Made by a program: the position numbers and the translations under genes. DNA of 64,000 bases from Inquilinus sp. KBS0705 (GTDB lineage: Bacteria > Bacteroidota > Bacteroidia > Sphingobacteriales > Sphingobacteriaceae), in contig VCCI02000003.1 of NCBI GenBank assembly GCA_005938025.2, positions 62,001 to 126,000 of the forward strand. Direction: 5' to 3'. Below, piece after piece: positions 54,627-61,430 of the stretch (the stretch's first letter is position 1; every line of letters starts with the position of its first letter). Under the pieces are notes generated by a model. It saw nothing but the letters and a program-made list of their open reading frames with translations, was not told the origin of the DNA and made no database searches.

Positions 54627-55925
54627 TTATCTTCTGTTCGTTCTTGCCTTTCTTTGACGGTGCCTGTTTCTGCCATGGATGGCTTCATCATCAATATCAT
54701 CGGCTATCTCTATACCTGGGTCGCTTTGTAAATCAGTACCAGTGTAACTATTGCTATCAGTATCAATATAACTATCGCTCTTATTATCTTTAGAGCTACC
54801 TGCTGCTTGGTTACTGTCTTCTCTAAATCGGTTATCCGTTGTGCGATTATCTGCTGGTTGTCTTTCATTTCGCGAAGATACTTCGCGCTGGCTGTCGCGT
54901 TCAACTGCATTTGCTCTAATATTTGAATGAGCATTGCCTGGTTGTCTTCCTGCTGCGGTTTGTCCTTCAACTGATTTTCCGGCTGTAGTGAGTTCGCCGT
55001 ACCTTGCTTTTGTAAGATCGTTTGCACGGCTAATCGCCTTGCGGTCTCTGTCTTGCTCATAGTCGATAAATTTGGTTAGCTCCGCCCATTTAAACCGGTT
55101 TCCTAATGCCTGGCCCTTTATCTTAAAATCATTAATAAAATAGGTTATGCCACTTATCCTGCCTGTACTGGCCTGGTTAAAAAGAAGATAAATCCCTGCT
55201 TGCTCACAAAGTTTAATGAATTCCTGAAGGGATTGATACTTTTGATGTATGATCGGCTCCAGCATGGCTTGTAAAAGGCTTTTATCTGAAGGAATACCAG
55301 TACGCACGGCCTTTTCGATTTCGTTCTTGGTCAGAGAGCGCTGGGTTGCGCGGTTACGCGGTTCCATTGTTCTTTCGCGAAAAAGTTCCGCTGTTAGCTC
55401 ATTACTATGTTCGCCGGCTCTAAGGTTATGTTGATGCTTTGATCGGATGTTATCTTGTGCTAATGGTATGAGGTTATATTGTTCTTCCAGCTTCCTTAAC
55501 ACCGATAAACTTTTCCGGTAATTATTCCTGTCGGATACCACACTACCATCGTAACGGATACGGTTTACTAATAAATGCACATGTGGATGGCCGGCATCAT
55601 GGTGCCGGACAATCAGGTATTGGTTATCATCATAACCCATGGATTTCATATAGTCGAAAGCAATATCCAATAACTTAGAGTTGGTTAGATTCCATGGCTT
55701 TTCGTCGTTTGAGAAATTGAGGCTGGTGTGCCAGACGTATTTCCCGAGTGCAGGTCGCAATTGCCTGATCAATTCAACCTCCTTATTAATGATGCCTGGC
55801 GAAAGAGAGGAAAAGCTGGTGGCTAAAACCTCAGCACGTTGTTTGATATCCGGGTGGTGCAGTTTTTTTAAATTGTAACCTAATGCACCCGAGAAGTTTG
55901 AACCAAATTTTTCAACTGCGATCAT
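54627..55925 (-). CDS. Relaxase of the MobA/VirD2 class
   Basis: 432 residues. The relaxase domain (about 1-165) has the three-His metal motif in GHPHVHLLV (His113, His115, His117), and a Tyr (Tyr17 or Tyr63) would nick DNA. The middle (about 190-300) is a helical region; the last about 130 residues are polar and low in complexity (Asp, Ser, Asn, Arg). Relaxases nick oriT and carry the strand into a recipient. The start overlaps the end of the next mobilisation gene by 14 bases. The polar tail coincides with a second gene in another frame. Confidence 0.93.
   Translation of the reverse strand: MIAVEKFGSNFSGALGYNLKKLHHPDIKQRAEVLATSFSSLSPGIINKEVELIRQLRPALGKYVWHTSLNFSNDEKPWNLTNSKLLDIAFDYMKSMGYDDNQYLIVRHHDAGHPHVHLLVNRIRYDGSVVSDRNNYRKSLSVLRKLEEQYNLIPLAQDNIRSKHQHNLRAGEHSNELTAELFRERTMEPRNRATQRSLTKNEIEKAVRTGIPSDKSLLQAMLEPIIHQKYQSLQEFIKLCEQAGIYLLFNQASTGRISGITYFINDFKIKGQALGNRFKWAELTKFIDYEQDRDRKAISRANDLTKARYGELTTAGKSVEGQTAAGRQPGNAHSNIRANAVERDSQREVSSRNERQPADNRTTDNRFREDSNQAAGSSKDNKSDSYIDTDSNSYTGTDLQSDPGIEIADDIDDEAIHGRNRHRQRKARTNRR
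54710..55060 (-). CDS. Coiled-coil membrane protein nested in the relaxase gene
   Basis: 116 residues from ATG 55060, wholly inside the relaxase gene in a different frame. Residues about 40-85 form a coiled coil (MLIQILEQMQLNATASAKYL and DLEKTVTKQQVAL) and 90-112 a membrane helix (IIRAIVILILIAIVTLVLIY). The protein looks far more ordered than the low-complexity relaxase tail that it overlaps, which implies it is the selected frame there. Mobilisation plasmids such as RSF1010 also carry a membrane MobB inside mobA. Expression is inferred, not shown. Confidence 0.6.
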   Translation of the reverse strand: MSKTETARRLAVQTILQKQGTANSLQPENQLKDKPQQEDNQAMLIQILEQMQLNATASAKYLREMKDNQQIIAQRITDLEKTVTKQQVALKIIRAIVILILIAIVTLVLIYKATQV

Positions 55926-56256
55926 CTAACAAATGTTTAACAATTGCCTGCTGCTGCACTGAGAGCTCGTTTAAAACACGGAGTAAACCTACAGCGAGCT
56001 TTCCTGCATTGACTTGCTTTGTGAGTTGGTTTAGATTTACACCTATTCGATTAAGTTCAGCATATAGCTGGACGGTGATCTTTGGTGTCAATGCTTTCGG
56101 GTAGTTTCCAGAGAATAGACGCTTCCTGACCAGTACGGAAACATGCTGGCTGCACATGATGCTAAATTGTTCCAGTTGCTTATGCTCGCCTTCGGTTAGA
56201 CGGATAACCATTACTTTCGATAATTTTTGTTCTTTTTCTTTTTTTGGCCGGGCCAT
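55912..56256 (-). CDS. MobC-like relaxosome accessory protein
   Basis: 114 residues from ATG 56256 (MARPKKEKEQKLSKVMVIRL), a basic start with a ribbon-helix-helix-like strand; the frame is open up to 56436 but unlike protein. The C-terminal NRIGVNLNQLTKQVNAGKL motif is the classic MobC/BfmC-like signature. MobC-like proteins bind oriT and help the relaxase open it. Adjacent oriT-like sequence lies just upstream (56433-56467). Confidence 0.85.
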   Translation of the reverse strand: MARPKKEKEQKLSKVMVIRLTEGEHKQLEQFSIMCSQHVSVLVRKRLFSGNYPKALTPKITVQLYAELNRIGVNLNQLTKQVNAGKLAVGLLRVLNELSVQQQAIVKHLLDDRS

Positions 56257-56432
56257 CTTTCTTCTTTTGTAAGAAGCAAAACTGGGGCTTAGCAAAATGC
56301 TTATTTGACAAGTATTTCGGTAGTACAGAAACATAATTATGCGGCCGAGGTAAACCTGCTGGCAATTAAATCTTGTTTTTATATGTCTGCGGAACAAAGT
56401 GAGGTAGCAATTTGAGCACCGCGCACCCGAAG

Positions 56433-56467
56433 GCAAGTCGTTTTGGTATTACCAAAACATAACTTGC
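56433..56467. other. oriT-like inverted repeat
   Basis: A nested inverted repeat: inner arms GTTTTGGTA and TACCAAAAC (9 bp, one-base centre) and outer arms GCAAGT and ACTTGC. It is upstream of the mobilisation genes, where oriT is expected. Confidence 0.55.
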
Positions 56468-56497
56468 TTTACTTACTTTATTTGACTTTACTTTAAA

Positions 56498-56806
56498 CTA
56501 CATTGACAAAGCGTCGACCTGGTTTGAAACTCCTGCCAATTCGAAATTCTTTAAAGCTTTATTGTAACGGGTTTCATTGTTTTCAATGGTCGTTACCTTC
56601 CCGCCGGTGTGCTGCATCGCATAGGCCAGCCAAATTGTGGAATGTCCTGTTGAAGTACCAATTTCCAAAGCCGATTTGAAATTGTTTTCAGTAACTAATC
56701 TATACAATGCTTCACCATCAGTATATGGAATATTCCAATTCTGCCAGCGATTCCGCTGTAGTTCTAAAAACTGCTTTACTGGATTTTTTAAGGTCGTCAT
56801 TGACAT
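56498..56806 (-). pseudogene. 3'-truncated class I methyltransferase
   Basis: 102 residues that cover the N-terminus and SAM-binding motif of an O-methyltransferase-like family (ALEIGTSTGHSTIWLAYAM, then KVTTIENNETRYNKALKNF), with a stop after about 97 normal residues. The second half of the Rossmann fold (the usual DADK region) is absent. The cut lies at the edge of the mobilisation region, so the gene was probably disrupted by that element or by its recombination. The remaining half is not in the window. Confidence 0.75.
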
Positions 56807-56943
56807 TGAATTATATACAATGCAAACTTACGACCCGGCAATCTGCCGTTGTTAGGACAAATGTGATAGTTTTCGGTACTTATGTTACCGGTTTTTATAG
56901 ATTGGTGTATGCAATCGTGAAATCAATGGAATTAAAGATGCTA

Positions 56944-57813
56944 TTAACATTTCAATAACTGAAAATCAAATCCATTGGTTATTTCTAAATTCCAGCGGGG
57001 AAAAACCCGTGTTTTTTTTGAAGTATCGTGCAAATAGCTACTGGCTTTGAAATTTAGCAGTTCAGTTATTTCAGAAATTGTCTTGTCTGAAAATTGTAGT
57101 AATTGTTTGGCCTCTAAAATAACCCGTTCTTTAATCACGTCACTCGCCGTTTTATTACAGATAGCTTTTACGGTACTATTCAAAAAGTGAGTTGTTATAT
57201 TAAGTTTATCTGCATACGCAGTTATAGTCGAATGTTTGAAGAAATTTTGCTCAACCAGGTGTTTGAATTTTTTATAAACGACGATTTGATGTTTGATATT
57301 CCGGTCGATACTGGCTCCGGAAAATAGCTTTTGAATTTTTTTTAACAATATGAATAAAAGCGCCGGTATTAACTCGGGTGATTTTTCTATCATCAACAGA
57401 TCTACCAAAGGTTGAAGAATAGCGGAGGCCTCGTCGTTTAACTTCAGATATGGATTTATTTACAAGTTGTCCAGATAGGATAATTCAAAAAGAATATCTT
57501 TATTTTGGAAAAGCTGGAGGAAAAAACTTTCGGTGAACATAATGCAATAGCCTTCCACACCTTCCCACTCTTCAAACAAGTGAAGCTGTCCCGGAGAAAT
57601 AAAAAATAAGCTGTAAGGATCAATTTTATATTCTTTATAATCGATGGTCTGCTTACTGTTACCCTTCGTTATCCAAAGAATTTCATAAAAATCGTGCTTG
57701 TGCGGGAACTCTACATTTTCAGGGGTTACCATTTTTTCAAATCTATCCACATTAAACGCGATTGATTTTGTCGGTTCATTCAAAAGGTCACCAATAGAAA
57801 TAGCTTTTATCAT
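56944..57813 (-). pseudogene. AraC-family regulator broken by a stop codon and a frameshift
   Basis: The cupin-like sensor part is intact from ATG 57813 (FPHKHDFYEILWITKGN, then SLFFISPGQLHLFEEW), but a TAA at 57460 stops it. The frame then reads on (INPYLKLNDEAS) into an AraC DNA-binding domain. Near 57033 one T is missing: restored, the end reads SYFARYFKKNTGFSPLEFRN and stops at 56966. Without the fix the last helix is nonsense. The regulator is therefore dead in this sequence, unless these are errors. It lies upstream of the GH59 gene on the other strand and may once have controlled it. Confidence 0.85.
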
Positions 57814-57949
57814 ATTATAAATTACGTCAGTTGCGATTAGAGGGATCCGCGTGTTATTTCCTGCAGAATAAAAAAGTCCATCTTTATGAAAATATAATTT
57901 ATTTTTTTTGACAATATAAACATGAATTTTACAAGGCTAAGATTTTTAT

Positions 57950-60154
57950 ATGAAACATAATTTTCGTTCGAAACTATTTTTTGTGCCAGGCATCCTCATG
58001 CTTGTTTTACTTATATCTGTTCCATCGAAGGCTCAACAAATGATTCAGATTGATAAATCCAACCTCGGGCGCAAATTTGAAGGTATAGGAGCACTAAGCG
58101 CCGGAGGATCATCGCGTTTGCTAATTGATTACCCCGAGCCATACAGATCACTTATACTGGATTATTTATTCAAACCAAAATTCGGAGCGTCATTACAGCA
58201 GTTAAAAGTCGAGATCGGTGGAGATATAAATTCTACATGCGGAACCGAGCCCAGCTATCAACATAATAAAGGTGAGCTAAATTTTAATGCAGGTTACGAA
58301 TGGTGGCTGATGAAAGAGGCTAAAAAGCGTAACTCCAGGATTTATCTTGATGCCTTGGAATGGGGGGCGCCATATTGGATTGGAAATGGAAATTTTTATT
58401 CGCAGGATAACGCGGATTATATTGCAAAGTACATCTTAGGGGCAAAAAAAATACATGGCCTTGACATCGATTATGTAGGAATTTGGAATGAAACGCCCTA
58501 TAATACAGATTGGATCAAAACCTTGCATAGTACGCTGAAACTAAATAAAATAGCAACGAGCATAGTAGGCGCGGAGGAAATACGCGCCTGGAATATCGTT
58601 GCCGAAATGAACAAGGATGCCGAACTATTTAAAGCGATAGATGTAATCGGAGTTCATTACCCCCGTGGTCAGGGTGACGGCCTCACGGACACTAAGATTG
58701 CGTCCGATGAGGGCGCAAAAAATAACTTGTACGTAACGAAAGAAGCAGTGTCGTTAAAGAAGCCGCTGTGGGCCAGTGAAGACGGCCCGTGGAGGGGTGA
58801 CTGGAGAGGGGCGAAAGGACTGATCAAATCATACATCAGAAATTATATTGATGTCAAAGTTACAAAGACGATCATCTGGAGTTTGATTACATCTTATTAT
58901 GATAATATAACCATTTCAAATTCTGGCTTGATGAAAGCGAACCAGCCTTGGAGCGGGCACTTTGATGTTCAACCTGCCATATGGGCAACTGCGCACCTAA
59001 CCCAGTTTGCGGAGCCCGGTTGGCATTACCTGGAAGGTCAGGGTAATGGTTATTTGAGCGGAAAAGGGAGTTACGCAGCACTTACGTCTCCTGACAATAA
59101 AGAATTGAGCATCATCCTGGAAACCGTGGATGCTTTACAACCTCAGAAAGTTAAATTTAAATTGGATTCTGAATTCAATAACAGGATATTTTATTTATGG
59201 AAAACTGATTCGTTAAGTCAATTTGTTAAGTTATTGCCTTCAAGAATAAAAAACGCCGAGTTATCCCTGACACTTGATGAGGGCGCTATTTACAGTTTAA
59301 CAACGACTACAGGCCAGCAAAAAGGTGTTGTAGGAAAGTCAGGCATTCCGAAATCTGCTGGCTTTCGACTGCCTTATCGGGAATCGTATGAATCATATGG
59401 ACAAAATTCATTGCCTAAATTCAGTTCTGATATCTCCGGGGCTTTTGAAATCGCTGGAGGTAATAAAAATAAATATCTCAAGCAGAAAGTGTTAAAAAAA
59501 GGAATTGAATGGACTTCAAGCCTCAACACTGAACCTTTTACAATGATCGGCGATACTGCTTTAACAGATTATTCAATTAAACTCGATGTGCGATTGAATA
59601 AGAACAATCAATCGGTATACCTTATCGGCCGAATCCCAAAGGTTGTCCAAAATGACATTCAGCTTCCCGGTTATTGGCTTAAATTTTCTACTGACGGTAC
59701 TTATAGGTTAGGGAAATCAGGAACGCCTGTATCAGCGGGACATTTTGATCTTCAAAATGATTATATAAAAAATCAACGCTTTTTCATCGACGATACCGCT
59801 AATGATATTGTCTTGAACGGGAGTGAAATCCACAGGCTGCCGGATTCTGTTAAAGCTATTTTTGATGGCCTTACCAAGGTACTAGCCGACCCGGCAAATA
59901 GCGACATCATACTGATACTTTACAAAAACGGTTCATTTTCAATAACTAAAGAAAATATTTTAGCTTCAGGAAAAATTGATTTTCCCATTAAATCATGGCA
60001 TTCGGCTAAACTGTTATTTAAGGGAAATACAATAAACGCTTTTTGGGATAATGTGCACCTTTTCAATATCAACGATTCCAGTTTTACAAATGGATATTGC
60101 GGTTGGGGCAGCGGATGGCATGAAGCAGAATTTGATAATCTCGTTATTGAATAA
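57950..60154 (+). CDS. GH59 galactocerebrosidase-like glycosidase, full length
   Basis: 734 residues with a signal peptide (about 1-28). The TIM barrel and lectin-like beta domain line up with animal galactosylceramidase. YPEPYRSLILDYLFKPKFGA nearly repeats the human sequence, the acid/base is Glu181 in GIWNETPYN, and the nucleophile is Glu277 in WASEDGPW (human positions 182 and 258). The tail FDNLVIE also matches the end of the human lectin domain. GH59 enzymes release beta-galactose from glycolipids such as galactosylceramide or from other beta-galactosides. It is secreted, probably periplasmic or surface-located, within a SusC-type locus. Confidence 0.92.
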   Translation: MKHNFRSKLFFVPGILMLVLLISVPSKAQQMIQIDKSNLGRKFEGIGALSAGGSSRLLIDYPEPYRSLILDYLFKPKFGASLQQLKVEIGGDINSTCGTEPSYQHNKGELNFNAGYEWWLMKEAKKRNSRIYLDALEWGAPYWIGNGNFYSQDNADYIAKYILGAKKIHGLDIDYVGIWNETPYNTDWIKTLHSTLKLNKIATSIVGAEEIRAWNIVAEMNKDAELFKAIDVIGVHYPRGQGDGLTDTKIASDEGAKNNLYVTKEAVSLKKPLWASEDGPWRGDWRGAKGLIKSYIRNYIDVKVTKTIIWSLITSYYDNITISNSGLMKANQPWSGHFDVQPAIWATAHLTQFAEPGWHYLEGQGNGYLSGKGSYAALTSPDNKELSIILETVDALQPQKVKFKLDSEFNNRIFYLWKTDSLSQFVKLLPSRIKNAELSLTLDEGAIYSLTTTTGQQKGVVGKSGIPKSAGFRLPYRESYESYGQNSLPKFSSDISGAFEIAGGNKNKYLKQKVLKKGIEWTSSLNTEPFTMIGDTALTDYSIKLDVRLNKNNQSVYLIGRIPKVVQNDIQLPGYWLKFSTDGTYRLGKSGTPVSAGHFDLQNDYIKNQRFFIDDTANDIVLNGSEIHRLPDSVKAIFDGLTKVLADPANSDIILILYKNGSFSITKENILASGKIDFPIKSWHSAKLLFKGNTINAFWDNVHLFNINDSSFTNGYCGWGSGWHEAEFDNLVIE

Positions 60155-60160
60155 TAAATC

Positions 60161-61069
60161 TCATATCAATGGATTTTGAATTAGCGGATTATCAAAATCA
60201 ATTTTTTGACGATATTCCTTGGGAGAAAGACCCATTGTCCGGGTGAAAAGCCTGGAAAAGTAATAAGGGTCACTAATGCCCACGAGCTGAGCAATCTCAT
60301 TTACTCTATGGCGCGAGAACTGAAGTAACTGGCAGGCTTTTTGGATCTTTAAATGATTAAAGTATTCTATAGGGGATAAGCCTGTAATTTTAGTGAAAGA
60401 ACTGCAAAAATGCGCTGTTGACAAATTTGCTACTGCTGCTATTTCTTTAAGGCTCACTGAGCGTTCAATGTTATCTTTTAAAAAACGGATGACCTTATCG
60501 AAGTTTTCCTCTTTATTTGGGTTAAGGCCTGTCTCCTGACTATCCGAAAACAGAAAAAGCTTCAGCAAGTGATTTAAGTTTATACTCGTAAAAAACATAT
60601 TTTCCAGGCTATAACCAAGTTGTAAGCTTGCATATATACTTTTAAATATTCCGATCATTTCGTCCTTACTATACATTTTATTGTTTCCAATAACCATTTT
60701 CCTGTACAATACTTCTGTAATGAAATTTGCACCCGCACCTTTTAAATGGAGCCAATAAATAGTCCATGGGCTATCAGCGTCCGCAAAATAAAGGTGCATC
60801 TTTCCTGCCGGAACGATAAGATATTCAAATGGGCAAATCTTGAATTTTTTACTGTCAATAACTGCTTCGCCAGACCCTTCGGTGCAATAAATTAAAATAT
60901 TCTCTTCAGTCCCTGCTTTTCGTTCTCTGTAGTGAAAAGCCGCTTTTGGATAATAACCAATCCAGGTTGTATATAAATTGTTTACATAGGGGTGTTTTTC
61001 ACATTGTTCCAAAACTTTATTGGGAAGCGCGATAGCTTCCTGACCGTCAAACCCTTCTTTTTTCTTCAT
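60161..61069 (-). CDS. AraC-family transcriptional regulator
   Basis: 302 residues: a cupin-type sensor domain (about 45-150, including YLIVPAGKMHLYFADA) and a C-terminal pair of HTH motifs (about 195-290, SLKEIAAVANLSTAHFCSSF then GISDPYYFSRLFTRTMG). Such regulators sense a sugar and control the neighbouring utilisation genes. It converges on GH59 (six bases apart) and diverges from SusC. The gap to SusC carries a direct repeat that fits an operator. Confidence 0.9.
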   Translation of the reverse strand: MKKKEGFDGQEAIALPNKVLEQCEKHPYVNNLYTTWIGYYPKAAFHYRERKAGTEENILIYCTEGSGEAVIDSKKFKICPFEYLIVPAGKMHLYFADADSPWTIYWLHLKGAGANFITEVLYRKMVIGNNKMYSKDEMIGIFKSIYASLQLGYSLENMFFTSINLNHLLKLFLFSDSQETGLNPNKEENFDKVIRFLKDNIERSVSLKEIAAVANLSTAHFCSSFTKITGLSPIEYFNHLKIQKACQLLQFSRHRVNEIAQLVGISDPYYFSRLFTRTMGLSPKEYRQKIDFDNPLIQNPLI

Positions 61070-61430
61070 TGCAGTTTTTCTTCTTTATTAAGAATAGGCA
61101 AACTAGTAATCTCTAATTAAATCATATCCTTTTGATTAGCTGTATGCCTTTAAGTTAAATATAAAGGAAACAAAAAAGATTATTTATTAAACAATTAACG
61201 AAAAATTGTCCATTTCTTTAGAAAAATAGTCAATCTTTATTTTTTCCGCATATCTCACCTTTAGAAAACCAAAGCACAACCTTTTTTTAATTATCTGAGT
61301 CTGAGAATTAAGCTTCGTTTTTATATTTTATATGAAAGCGAAATAAATTACGAAGTGATATACCAGGATTGAAGATGCTTAGGGTTTTACCAAATTATGT
61401 AACTAATTAAACTAACCTAAATAATTAAAT
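61070..61430. promoter_or_regulatory. AraC/SusC divergent control region with a direct repeat
   Basis: 361 A/T-rich bases. Bases 61200-61220 and 61221-61241 form a 21-base direct repeat sharing GAAAAAT.GTC.AT, a spacing of two helix turns typical of AraC-type operators. No gene is seen; the SusC promoter itself is not clear. Confidence 0.5.
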
